64,000 bases of DNA, taken from positions 2,888,001 to 2,952,000 of the forward strand of contig JAFFSR010000316.1 in the NCBI GenBank assembly GCA_017163975.1. The letters run 5' to 3'. The position numbers were made by a program, and so were the translations under genes. The notes under the pieces were generated by a model. That model saw nothing but the letters and a program-made list of their open reading frames with translations, searched no databases and was not told the DNA's origin. Positions 1 to 10,703 of this stretch are shown in pieces; positions within the stretch are counted from its first letter, which is position 1, and the number at the start of each line of letters is the position of its first letter. This DNA comes from Anastatus disparis. Lineage: Eukaryota; Arthropoda; Insecta; Hymenoptera; Eupelmidae.

Positions 1-23
1 TATATATATATATATATATATAT
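1..23. repeat. TA dinucleotide microsatellite
   Basis: The window opens inside a run of TA repeats. Its true length to the left cannot be seen. Confidence 0.9.
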
Positions 24-274
24 GAGACATTTCATGTGAACTCACCAAACAAAAAAATAAAATTCGTTGAAAATCAGTGAAAAGCTTTCATTTGATACCC
101 AAAATACACAAAAAAATTTTCAGAAGTTTAGGTCAGTGGTATAAAGAGTAATAAGTAATGAAAAATTGAGATTTTTCAAAATTTATTTGTAAAATTACCA
201 ATATTTTACTCAAAAACTAAGGGGTGTAGAGAATTACTCATTAAGACATTTCTTGTTGCAAATTGAGAGAAGAA

Positions 275-1745
275 CCCTGTTGAAAATAAGTACGTACTTC
301 AAGTATGTACTTTGAGTATGTACTTCAAGTATGTACTTCAAGTATGTACTTCAAGTATATACTTTACTTAAGTACGTACTATTTTGGAACATTTTAGTAG
401 GTACTGTTTTGAAAAGTATATACTTTTATTGAAAATATGTACTTTTAAAGTATATTTTAATAAATAATATTTCTCAAAGTACGTACTTTATTAGAAAATA
501 CGTATTTTTTAAAGTATGTACTTATTAAAAACATTTTGGTAGGTACTTTTTTTAAAAGTATATATATTTTTAAAAAAGTACATACTAAAATAACAAAAAA
601 AAAATTACTTACTTTAGCTACAGTACATACTTGAGTATGAAGGTTCATACTTTGTATAAAACAATATGTATGAAAATGTTCTAAAAAGTATATACTTCTA
701 TATAAGTACGTACTTTTATTAAAATAGAGTATATACCTTTAAAGATAACAAATCAAATTTTACAAAAAAAGTCGGTAAAAGTTTTAGATTATTTTTATTT
801 TCAATAATTCCTTAAGTTAGTAACTTGGTAAGTATTTTCTTCCTAAAGGAAGATATAAAAATAAGGTAAGCATCGACTCTCCGCAGATCGAAAAGCTTGA
901 GCGAACAAACTCGAAATGTTATAACTTTATATTCCCACGTCACTGAAATTCAGGTAGAGGATCACAAAATTAACAAAAACGCCACCTAACAGTCAAAGAC
1001 AGAATTAATAATCGATTCGAATAATTTTTTCAGTACTTACGTTTTTAGCTGTTAGGTGGCGTTTTTCTTAACTTTGCGATCCCTCATCCGAATTTTAGAG
1101 ATGCAGGTATATAAGGCTATAATATTCCTTATTTGTTAACAGTTGAAAATCAGTACATTCTTTAATAACATACTTCGAGTATGTACTTCAAGTATATACA
1201 CTTTAGATCAAGTACGTACTTTTTTGGAACATTTTAGTAGGTACTTTTTTGGAATATTTTAGTACGTACTTTTTTAGAAAAGTATGCACTTTTCAAAAAG
1301 TACATAACAAAGTAAAAAAAAATTTTTCACGTAGCTACAGTATATATTTTTATATGAAGGTACATACATCGTATAAAAAAGTATGTATGAAAATCTTCTA
1401 AAAAGTATATACTTCTATATAAGTAAGTACTTTTATTAAAATAGAATACATAATTTTGAAGAAAGTACTCATTTTTAAAATAAAAGTACACATAGAAATA
1501 TTTTTAAAAATTACATACTTCCAAAATAGTAGGTATTGTTTAATAAAGTTCATATTTAAAAAAATATTATATATCAAAATATACTTAAAAAGTACATACT
1601 TTCAATAAAAGTATATACTTTTCAAAAAAAGTATCTACTAAAATGTTCCAAAATAGTACGTACTTAAGTAAAGTATATACTTGTAGTATACACTTGAAGT
1701 ACGTACTCAAAGTACGTACTTCAAGTACGTACTTATTTTCAACAG
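275..1745. repeat. 1.5-kb imperfect palindrome with AAGTACGTACTT-rich arms
   Basis: The left arm (about 280-740) and right arm (about 1160-1745) are reverse complements. Both begin at a TGTTGAAAATAAGTACGTAC sequence, and both contain many variants of the self-complementary words AAGTACGTACTT and AAGTATATACTT. A second, tighter palindrome lies at the centre (about 905-1125). It is anchored by AACGCCACCTAACAG at about 979 and its reverse complement at about 1050. No ORF of note is present. It looks like a foldback-type or MITE-like element with minisatellite arms; no target duplication was identified. Confidence 0.75.
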
Positions 1746-2488
1746 GGAATCTACAAAAAATTTTATGAATGTCAGAATTGCTATTTTTTGATTGGTTCAT
1801 TTATTACTTTCATGTAATTTTCAATTGCTCGAGTTCGGCAAGGTTGATTTCACTCATTAAGAACTACTTGGTTTCTTCTGATAACATTTTGAAGTAAGCT
1901 TTTGCCCTACTTGGGTAAACTATTAGGAGAAGAGCTACATAACTTTTAATATTTCAAAATATAGAATTTTTGATTTAACACATATACTCTAGATTTAGTT
2001 CTTAGATATTGATGAATCATACAATATACGAAGAGATAATTGTTTGAATATGTTAAAATGTATTAATTTCTTAATGATTCAAATGTTAATCTTAATTCAA
2101 AATTTAAATACTAACTGTCGATTACGTACGAATCATCAAAATCCAACAAAAACAATTTTACGTATTTCAATAAATTGTTATTATAATTATTTTGTAGTAT
2201 TTAAAATTATTTTAAATAATATATTTAAGAATTAAAATTTATATCATATTTCTGAAAATAAAAAATATGAAGTTGAATAATTTTTATATACATAAGATAT
2301 ATTTACTATGAAAATTTATTTGAAAATGAAAAAATCTTTTATTCATGGATCATGGAACTTTTAACAAGTATTTCATCCCCATTATAATGGCACTTTAATT
2401 TTTGAAATACTTTTTAAATTAAATAATAGAGTTAAGAGTAATGAAAATTTAATACATTATTAAATAATACTCATGATTCATTTTATCA
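1746..2488. other. AT-rich spacer without recognisable feature
   Basis: I see no coding signal, RNA gene or clear repeat here. The only ORFs are short and of very low complexity. Confidence 0.5.
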
Positions 2489-2877
2489 TTAAGAGCAGAC
2501 CGGATTTGCTGTCCTTGTCTAATTGAGATTTTTATTTACTCAAGTATTAATCGGTGTATCTTCAAATTAAAGGTTAAGCGCAATAGATATTATTATTACA
2601 AATGTATATGCACAAGAAAAAAAAATCTACCGCTTTGTTTTTGAGAAAAGTAAGGAACGCGAAAATATTATAAACATAAACATTTACTTCGGCGTTCCTT
2701 ACTTTTCTCAAAAACAATGTGGTAGAATTTTTTTTTCTTGTGCATAGATGTTTATAATAATAATATCTATTGCGCTTAATCTTTAATTTGAAAATACACC
2801 GATTAATACTTGAGTAAGTAACAAAAAACTCAATCGTTACTCGGTCGGTATCAGATTCTACTCCGGCCTGGTCTTAA
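2489..2877. mobile_element. TTAA-flanked palindromic MITE, family A copy 1
   Basis: The element is 389 bp including TTAA at each end (2489-2492 and 2874-2877). Its arms are long inverted repeats that begin GAGCAGACCGG and end CCGGCCTGGTC, and the whole element folds on itself around about 2670. GTCCTTGTCTAATTGAG lies just inside the left end. A second copy in the opposite orientation is at 38775-39166. A TTAA target duplication is the hallmark of piggyBac-type transposition, but the tips do not match a piggyBac end that I know. It is non-autonomous, and no transposase gene for it was seen in the window. Confidence 0.8.
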
Positions 2878-3330
2878 ATAGAGAATTTTAATCAAAATTA
2901 AATAGGGGACAATGACTAGTACTACAGTGTTTCTTAGAATCCTAATCCAAACCAATATTTAAAGCTTGTTGGCTTCATCTTAATTTTTCAAGTTTCAAGA
3001 ATATATTAATCAAAATCTGAATTATACTTTCAATATTATAATTTAAAACAAGAATATCAAAAGCAAGTTTGCTTCATCTCAATGTTTCATTTCTTAATAT
3101 AATGAATCATCTTTAAATCAAAAAGTTGTTAATGCATGAAATCTACGTTTAGAACAGTAATTACAAAATAATATTGTCTGTACGTACCTTGTCTTCTGAA
3201 TATAGCTCTGCTCTAATAAAGGTTCAAAAAATAATAACGAGGTAAAAAAATTTAATATCTATTAATAATAGTTCCATGAATTCCAATAAATTAAGATTAT
3301 TATAATTGTTATACATTAAACTATTTAGAT
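2878..3330. other. AT-rich spacer
   Basis: No gene, RNA or strong repeat was recognised between the MITE and the inverted-repeat arm. Confidence 0.45.
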
Positions 3331-4040
3331 TCTTTTTCCAATTTGATTCCAATAACAATCAATTTTAATTATGTTTCAATAATTGATTTAAATAATATAA
3401 TAATATTATATAGGCTCTTGTTAAACATCCTCCAGATTCTAGCAAACTATGGTTTGAATAAATAATAAATTTAAATTAAAAATTGAATTTGGAGTATCTG
3501 GAGAAAAAAAACCTCAAAATGCCACTATATTTGATATAATTTTTAAAATTTTTTTATATGAACCATGACGAGTCAAAAATAACCAGGATAAAAATGAAAT
3601 CAGAGGTAAAGGGGGAGAAGAAGTAAGAGTTTTAAAATTAAAAAAATTATTTTAAAATTAAAATAAATAAAATTTGCACAAAATAAAAATAAAAAAGAGG
3701 GGAGGATCTAGAAGACATTTAACAACTCCGAATTATATATCCGTTAAATTGAAAATCTCAAATATATTATAAGTAAAAATGATTTTTATGCTTACAAATC
3801 TCACATTCTATCTGTAATACTATACAGCATGAAAGCACATAATAGAAACCTGCAAAAAGAAAACAAGCTCTTTAGCTTGACAGCTTTTTAATCATATGGA
3901 ACAATTTTGTTTTTACCTGAAAAAAACTGAAATTTCATAGATGATTTTGTCAAAATCTGCAGCAAAGTTCACTGACTCTGAATTGATCGTTTATAATGTT
4001 AAACATAGCAGGAAACACTATAAAATATTAATATACAAGT
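3331..4040 (+). repeat. Left arm of a widely spaced inverted repeat
   Basis: This block reads as the reverse complement of 12475-12862, starting at TTTTTCCAATTTGATTCC and running to about AATATACAA at 4040. Identity looks high across the whole arm. The left copy is longer because about 320 bp (3413-3730) was inserted in it. The two arms enclose 8.4 kb holding the hairpin island, the nested MITE and the CR1-like LINE. Outer target duplications were not found, so a single giant TIR element cannot be told from a plain inverted duplication. Confidence 0.7.
3413..3730. mobile_element. Short insertion with ~20-bp terminal inverted repeats
   Basis: Compared with the partner arm at 12475-12862, the left arm is interrupted here. 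The insert begins TTGTTAAACATCCTCC and ends GGATCTAGAAGACATTTAACAA, which are imperfect inverted repeats of each other. No ORF is present. It is probably a small non-autonomous DNA transposon; the family is not identified. Confidence 0.5.
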
Positions 4041-4932
4041 TGTTGATACGGAAGTCCGTTCGGGACATCACGAAACGAATACACATACATGCAGTATGTG
4101 ATACAGTCAATCACTCTGCATCTATACTGTATATGAAAAAAATTGTTTTAATATCCAATTGATAAAGAGATCTTTTTTTAACATTTCTCCTCTTTCGTTT
4201 TTTTCTTGTAAAAATAATCCAACTATATACTATTTAAATCTTTAGATAGACTAGCTAAATTTGTTTTTATCTCATAGAATAAAAGCATTAGAGAAAAACT
4301 TCGCTATGCAAGTGTAAGTTAGAACCATGAACTATTTCTACTTAAAGAATTTTTAAGTATTTTCTTGTAACGTTTATCTTTTTCGGGCGGTTGCCGTAAA
4401 AATTTACTATTGCGTTTAAATAATAATTAAATTGGCGAAATAACAAATCTTCAAACTAAACTGATAAATGATGGGGCGGATTTACAGGACAGGTTTAGCG
4501 GAACGGGTAAATGAGTATGAGTCGTGCATTTTATATTTTTCACAATAAATATTCTTTGCATTTATTGAGTTAAACTTAAAACTAATACAAGATTTAATCA
4601 AATCAATGATCATGGAAAAAGACTGAAACTAAATGAACTAAGATTTAATTGTCTCTAGACGGTTGGTATTTATTATTCACCGGTGACGTGGTTTAACAAA
4701 ATTATACTTATCAATAATCCCGAACGCTATCGGTTACAAACTAGGAAAAATAAAACTATTTACAGGCTACGGTATTATCGACGGTTGGCACGGTTGAAAT
4801 CTACTTTACCGGCGGTGGATAATACGAGCGGTGTCTCCGTGACATTCGGTACAGGCTAGAGGTACAGGCTGGTGTCAGAGGGAGACAGCAAAGATTACCT
4901 CCAAGTCTTAACGTAGACATGGAGGGGATGTA
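4041..4932. other. Spacer grading into a GC-richer island
   Basis: No coding region was recognised. From about 4660 the base composition rises sharply in GC relative to the surroundings and leads into the hairpin cluster. The GC-rich block could be part of a decayed LTR or another retroelement; this is not shown by the sequence. Confidence 0.4.
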
Positions 4933-5227
4933 CTAGTCGTGCATACTCGCATCGACTAGCGGAGCACCTACCCCAACCGAGAAGGTGGTGGTAGTGGTCA
5001 GGAATCAGTGTCGGGCAATCCTACCCTTACACTGACGGAGAGGTTGAAGGCTAACGTCGGGCAATCCCACCCTTACGTAGCTAGAGACAGGAATACAGGT
5101 GAGGATAACTTCCACTGTGTCGAGCAATCCCACTCTTACATAGTGGAAGGGGAGAAGAGTCCGATGCTGGTTTGGCGGCTCGCTTATATATGCTGCGGAG
5201 CTCGCTATTCCCGTTGCGGGAGTAGCG
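4933..5227. other. Cluster of five strong hairpins, three with the same 17-nt loop
   Basis: Five stem-loops follow one another. H0 is CTAGTCG (4933-4939) with CGACTAG (4953-4959). H1 is TCAGTGT (5005-5011) with ACACTGA (5029-5035). H2 is CT-A-ACGT (5051-5057) with ACGTAG (5075-5080), one base bulged. H3 is an 11-bp stem, 5110-5120 with 5138-5148, with one G.T pair. H4 is 5203-5213 with 5217-5227, 11 pairs including one G.T. H1, H2 and H3 share the loop CGRGCAATCCYACYCTT although their stems differ in sequence. Inside that loop GGG can pair with CCC in H1 and H2, and GAG with CTC in H3, which is a compensatory change. The cluster sits in a GC-rich island without a convincing ORF. A structured RNA or a set of protein-binding hairpins is inferred; it matches no family I can name. 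Confidence 0.6.
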
Positions 5228-5379
5228 CCTCGTAGCGGCTGAGTACACGAACTATGTCTAGCGCGATTTTTGAATCGTCGCATTCTTTTTAAGAATATAT
5301 TTGATAGAATAATAATGAGTTATACCAATTACAGAGATTATTTCCTTACAAATGGAAATACAAAATCAATTCTTTTAGG

Positions 5380-6186
5380 TTGAAATTTATAGACCCAACT
5401 CGATCAACGGTGTTACTTGAGTATCAATGTTACTTCAGTAACATTTATAAATTTTAGCTCACAGCCGTTCTTCCATGATTTTACACGTTACTTGTTACAC
5501 GTTTTAAAATTTTATTATCCGATGTCTACTGAATTTATAATCTATGTCAGAAAAAAACATGCGTATTTAAGCCATAGATCGTGATTTCAATAGAGATCAG
5601 ACAACAAAATTTTAAAACGTGTGACGTGTAACATACAGCGTGTCCAAAAAGTAACGATACACCTAAGAAATTTTCAAAGTTGATAATTTTTTCAATCAGG
5701 TGAAGGTCGTTCTTGGAGTAACTTTTTACGAGGTATCCGATGGTGACCTTGGATTTGACCTTGAACCTTATTTTCAAGATTATTTTGAGGTCAACCTCAT
5801 TTTTTTAAATGGGAATATCTGGATATGTATTAACGTAAAATTTTCCGCTCTTTTCGATTCCGCTATAAAAAGTAGGGGTTCCCATTTAAAAAAATGAGGT
5901 TGACCTCAAAATAACCTTGAAAATGAGGTTCAAGATCAAATCCAAGGTCACCATCGGATATCTCGTAAAAAGTTCCTCCAAGAACGACCTTCACCTGATT
6001 GAAAAAATTATCAACTTTGGAAATTTCTTAGGTGTATTGTTACTTTTTGGACACGCTGTATAACGTGTAACATGTAACATCATTGACGAACGACCATTAG
6101 CTAAAAGTATCAATATTTCTTGAGTAGCATTGATACTCAAGTAACACCATTGCTTCAGTTGGATCTATAAATTCTAACTTCATGTA
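5380..6186. mobile_element. Older palindromic element split by a TA MITE
   Basis: The sequence at about 5380-5470 (containing TGTTACTTGAGTATCAATG) reappears as a reverse complement at about 6100-6186, and TTACACGTTTTAAAATTTT at about 5495 is mirrored at about 5607. Together these make a foldback unit whose centre holds the MITE at 5636-6058. A related GGAATTCATAGACC motif lies at 6218-6253 and, inverted, at about 11578-11612, on either side of the LINE. Confidence 0.55.
5636..6058. mobile_element. Palindromic MITE with TA target duplication (Tc1/mariner-like)
   Basis: The element starts CAGCGTGTCCAAAAAGTAAC and ends with the reverse complement GGACACGCTG. TA dinucleotides flank it at 5634-5635 and 6059-6060. 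The arms are about 185 bp and close to identical. The unpaired centre (about 5820-5880) is short. TA duplication and TIR-only architecture are typical of non-autonomous Tc1/mariner/IS630 elements. Apparent ORFs on both strands are only the two faces of the palindrome. Confidence 0.8.
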
Positions 6187-6285
6187 GTGTAGATGTTGCG
6201 TCACCAACTATATCACGTACTAAGGCTGGAATTCATAGACCTAACTCAAGTAACGGTTACATCATCTATCTTTTTTTATCATGAT

Positions 6286-6305
6286 AGATAGATAGATAGA
6301 TAGAT
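6286..6305 (-). repeat. (TATC)n microsatellite tail of the LINE
   Basis: About five ATAG units (TATC on the element strand) lie exactly at the 3' end of the LINE. CR1-clade and related LINEs often end in short tandem repeats rather than poly-A, so this is read as the element terminus. Confidence 0.7.
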
Positions 6306-6472
6306 AATTAATTTATTTATGTACAGTATGTTGTACAACAAAATAAAGTTTACAAAAGATTAAACAATAGAATAAAAATAAAAAATAAAATACAAATAAA
6401 AATAGTAATAATAAACTACAAAAATAAAAAATACAAACAAAATAAAAATCAAAACAAAAAGCAAAGAAAATT

Positions 6473-7956
6473 CTAAGCTGGGAGCAGAGGTCCAAACTCT
6501 TGGGAGAGGAAGTGCGCATGAGAGGTCAACTTGAAAGATGAGAGTGAAGATGAAGTCCTAAGCGACGATGGAAGTTCATTCCATAGTCGCGAGGATGAAA
6601 CAGTGAATGAGCGTTGATGGTATTCGGTGGAAGAATGAGGAATGGTCAATGGCCTCACATCCCCCCTCAGAGCCCTAACAGGCCGGTTCCACTGATATCT
6701 AGAAAATAGATATGAAGGTGAGCACGATAAAAACATTTTGAAAAGAAAAGTAGAGGCAAAGTAGTTCCTTCTACCTGCAGTAGATAACCAACCCAGAGAG
6801 AGCCTATAAGGAGAGATGTGCTCACGCCTACCTACACCATAGATGTAACGAATACCAGCGTTGATAACCCTCTGAAGCCTAAGGTCGAGTTCAGTGGAAA
6901 GGTCAGTAAACACAAGACAACAATAGTCAAGAATCGGAAACAGCAGTGTACGAATAAGGTGCTTACGTAGAACAAAAGTAGTGTTCCGTCTAAAGAAATT
7001 GAGTCGATAGAGGAGAGAGAACGACCTGTTACACACATGTGTGATATGCTCCTTCCAGTTCAGCTTGCTGTCAAGATACACACCCAGATTACGAACAGAT
7101 GACTCAAAACCGATTGTCTCACCATTGATGCTGATACCAGTAGACGGCATGGAGGTTAGAATATTGATATAATAATAAGAGCCAATTATGATAGCCTTTG
7201 TCTTGTTGATATTCAACTTAAGATGATTGCTGGATGCCCAATCTGCGACCAATGACGCATGTTCACTCATTAGTGAAGTATAATGATCAAGCTCAGCAAT
7301 CGGAAAGTGCACATACAGCTGCAAATCATCAGCATATAAGAGGTGCTGAACATTCTGATGGAAGGCAGAAGAGATGTCATTGATATAGATAGAGAACAGC
7401 AGAGGACCCAGAACTGAGCCCTGAGAAACACCAGTGTTAAGACAGACAAAATCTGATGACCTACCAACAGTATCAATGACAGCTTGACGACGATCAGAGA
7501 GATAAGAGCCGATCCACCTGATAACGGTGTGCGAAATATCGAGCGAATGTAGTTTCCGAAGTAAGGTGACATGGCACACCGTATCGAAAGCCTTGCTGAA
7601 GTCGAATAACAGGAGCATCGTAACGTACCGTCTGTCCATATTAAGTCTAATGTCCTCTGTCAATTTAAGTAGAGCAGTCTGAGTGCTGTGGCCAGCTCTA
7701 AAACCAGTCTGATAAGCGTCCAGTAACCGTCTAGTTGTCAAGTAATTATACAACTGATCATAAACGAGGCGCTCAAGAACCTTGGACATAAAAGACAACA
7801 AAGAGATGGGTCGTATATCACCCATAGTGCGCTAGGAAGAGACCTTGTTGATCGTAGTGACCAGCGAAGTCTTCCAACAAGAAGGAAAAACGCACTCTCG
7901 CAGCGAATCATTATAAATGCGACAGAGCTGAGGGCCAATGACAGGAAAAGCAGATT
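6473..7956 (-). pseudogene. LINE ORF2, reverse transcriptase part
   Basis: This is the RT and C-terminal half of ORF2, which copies the element RNA into DNA at a nicked target. The open stretch 7825-6473 encodes 450 residues. Visible motifs are RPISLL (residue 5), the catalytic FDFSKAFD (Asp75), GVSQGSVLGP (132-141), the YADD active site (164-167) and LKLNINKTKA. The ATG at 7825 is not the real start: the same frame continues upstream to 7956 through one nonsense codon (TAG, 7834-7832), and upstream of that the protein is in the endonuclease frame. One frameshift near 7957 and one stop therefore separate it from the endonuclease. The family assignment (CR1/Jockey group) is secure; the exact clade is inferred from the ORF1 type. 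Confidence 0.85.
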
Positions 7957-9474
7957 TTATGATAGATTGGGGATAGCGTCAAATCCTCTAGCCTGAGAGT
8001 CAGAACGTCTAATAGCCATACCAACCTCATCCAAAGTAACAGCATTGAAATTGAACAAGGGCATGAAAGGTTCATCTACAGATAAAGACTGTAAGTAAGC
8101 AGAAATAGAAGGTACCAAAGGATCAAACGCGACCCCACCAAAGTATTTATTGAGTTCATCAATAGAAAAAGTATGACCGGATCTATCACCACCAGAGCAT
8201 ATACCAAGGTTCCTGAGCTCCTTCCAGATCAGTCGAGAGTCAGTGATACCAGATAGTCTGTCATGATAGTAGAGCAGTTTAGCCGATTCAATGCGCTCAT
8301 GAGCCTGATCACGAGCAACCCTGTAGCAAAGTAAATCAGTATGTAGTCTTGAGCGTTTATAGCGTCTGTACAGCCGATCCCTCTCTCGTATCAGATGATG
8401 ATGTTCAGCAGTAAACCACGGTCGATGACGGCCCCCCTGACGGACCCTCCTGAGAGGCACAAATAGTGCAACTGCCTCATTCAGATGGTGATAGAGACAT
8501 TCAAGGCGATCTGACAGGGAGGAATCACCGACACACACGGAACAATTCAGTGAACGAAAGTAATCAAGGAGAACAGCATCATCAACGGAACTGTAATCAC
8601 GAAAGCTAAAGTCATTGAGCAAAGGCTTAGAGAGAGATGACTGAACAGTAGCCGCAATGAAGTCATGTCCGTCGATGAATGGAACATCAGTCTTCCAGTA
8701 GTCAAGCAGCAAGTCATTCGCATCAACAAGGCACAGGTCAAGCCATGTATCAGAAGTAGAGGTGTGGTGAGTTGGTCCATATGGCACAGAAAAGAGAGCA
8801 TTTTCAGCAATCAAACTCCTGAGAAACACAGAATCATCAGAATCAGTACATAAATTAGTGTTAAAGTCACCCAGAATAACCTTAGTACTGTAATTATGAA
8901 TAAAAGAAGTTAAGTCGGGAATAAAATCTGTGTTTAACAGAAACGGAACATGTGGGGGCCTATAGACGACACCAACAAAAACAGGTGAGGCCAAGTCATT
9001 AGAATTGACTTCACAGAATAAATATTCTGGCAAACCAGGCTTACCACACCATCCTCCCTTGGAGGAACATAAGCGCTCTGAAGAAAGAGAGTTATGAATA
9101 AATAAGGCAACGCCACCACCCCTAGTATTGCGGTCCTGCCTATGAAGAGCATAGTCATCCAAAGCAATCAAAGAGTCACCAACAATCTGGCCCAATTTGG
9201 TTTCGGTCACAGCTATCACGTGGAAGTAAGGGCGAGAAGCCAGAAAGAGCCTAATCATCTCAATGTGTGCTCTAATGGAGTTAGCATTGAAATGACAAAC
9301 CCTTAGACCATCCTTAGCAGTATAGTGGTGATTATTGGCAGATGAGGCGATGTTGTTAGCAGAGAGTACAGTGTTAGGCACGATTGGAAAAGAGATTGGA
9401 CTTACCTCAGCATCACAAGCTAAGACGTTGTCAGATTGCCGGTAGGAGCCTGAGAAATCTTCGCTAAAAAGCAT
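7957..9474 (-). pseudogene. LINE ORF2, APE-type endonuclease part
   Basis: This is the N-terminal half of ORF2, an apurinic/apyrimidinic-like endonuclease that nicks the genomic target. The open frame runs 9543-7957, but its likely start is the ATG at 9474, which overlaps the end of ORF1. Residues below are numbered from 9543: HFNANS (Asn86), the catalytic TETKL (Glu114), RGGGVALFI (141-149), GVVYRPP (191-197), LGDFNTNL (Asp226, Asn228), PTHH near 257 and DGHDF (His293) in the place of the usual SDH. All key residues except that last motif look canonical. The frame ends in TAA at 7957 through a frameshift, beyond which the RT follows. The linker before the shift ends ARGFDAIPN, the usual lead into the RT. 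Confidence 0.85.
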
Positions 9475-10703
9475 CCAGATCCGCATCAGTGGTAATGCGG
9501 ATAGGAACACCACTCTTCTTCTTGCGGACAAACAGCTTACCATCCCTCACAAAAGTAATGAAATCAGAATGCTCATCCTTGGACTTGATTAGCGCCCGGA
9601 GTTTCAATTGGTACAGAGCAGAGAGGCAGAAACTCATTTATATTGATGAATCCAGAGGTAAGAGTATCGACGAGTTTAACCCCATGGAGAAGGTGCTCCT
9701 TGATTTTAGTAGTGTGCAGATTACCCATCCTGATTTTAGCAGCGATGATAGACCTGGCGAGCGAAGGTGACTTTAAGGAGACCAAGAGAGGAACCTTAGA
9801 CGTTAAGACACGTTGGTGTTCAGATACAATCTCCACAGAAGTATCATCAACAGCAGCATCAGTTGTGACCCTGGATCGCCGAAGCGGACGGACAGAAGTG
9901 ATATCTGTTAGAGAGAGACCAGGATCCAGAGTGGCCAGTACAGCGAAAGCTCCAGACTTGAGGTCTTTGAGTTCCTCGGGCACCAGCCCCCCGAGTACCA
10001 GATCAGAAGCACGCTCAAGGCGTGATTGCTGCGCCGACAATGCCTCGCATCGCTGCAAAAGAAACCTATTCAAGGTCTCCAACTCTTGAAGCCTACCAGA
10101 CACAGGCTCAAGGACAGATGAATTAGGTGTCACCACAGGTGCGCTCTCTAGCCTCTTCAAAAGGTCATGATGATCGACAGAGACTCGACCAACTCTAGCT
10201 TCACAGGCAGCGAAGCGCTCCTCAATAGAGGAAGACAGTGTATCTACACGATCCTCAAGTGCAACAAGCCTGGTATCAAAAGCAGAAAACTTCTCGCTGA
10301 TAGCAGTAATCTTCTCATCCATGGCATCCAGCTTGCTCACCTTCACCTCCAGGACATCAAGTTTATCAAGTTTCTCCATCTTAGAAAGAATTAACGCCAA
10401 AGTGTCAGGAGCAGCAGCAGCAGGTGACTGAGCAGCAGGAGTAGGTAACTTAGCAGCAGAAGAGGGAGTGGAAGGTGAAAAAGAAAGTCCAGAAACAGAG
10501 CTTACAGAACTGGAGCGAGCGCGCGAGCAATCCAGATTAGAAGCAGCAATACAACCTTTACACACCTTCACAGTTTGGTCAAGGTGACGGACATGATTGA
10601 GCTTATCACATGTACTGTGGAAGGAATTTTTACATCGCGCACAGACTTGAGGTTTGGATGTGTGAGTGAAAGCCTTGCTACAAAGAAAGCACTGATTAGG
10701 CAT
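9464..10703 (-). pseudogene. LINE ORF1 with PHD-like zinc finger
   Basis: ORF1 proteins bind the element RNA and act as nucleic-acid chaperones. The ATG at 10703 opens a 376-residue frame. The N-terminus has a PHD-like cysteine/histidine cluster (CFLC, CARC, FHSTC, CKGC, residues 5-52). A Ser/Ala-rich linker follows, then a long predicted coiled coil (about 105-235) and a C-terminal domain with DITSVRPL. The frame closes at 9573, but the expected C-terminus (FITFVRDGKLFVRK and onward) continues in another frame to a TAG at 9464-9466. One frameshift near 9620 therefore truncates it. The restored stop overlaps the ORF2 ATG by 11 nt. Confidence 0.8.

Noticed and set aside
5005..5283. Overlapping ORFs of 75 and 92 codons on opposite strands
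   Set aside because: They follow the repeated hairpins; the repeated peptide is explained by the shared loop sequence, and there is no start context or homologous protein that I recognise.
5547..5897. ORFs of 76 and 65 codons
   Set aside because: Mirror readings of the TA-flanked palindromic MITE.
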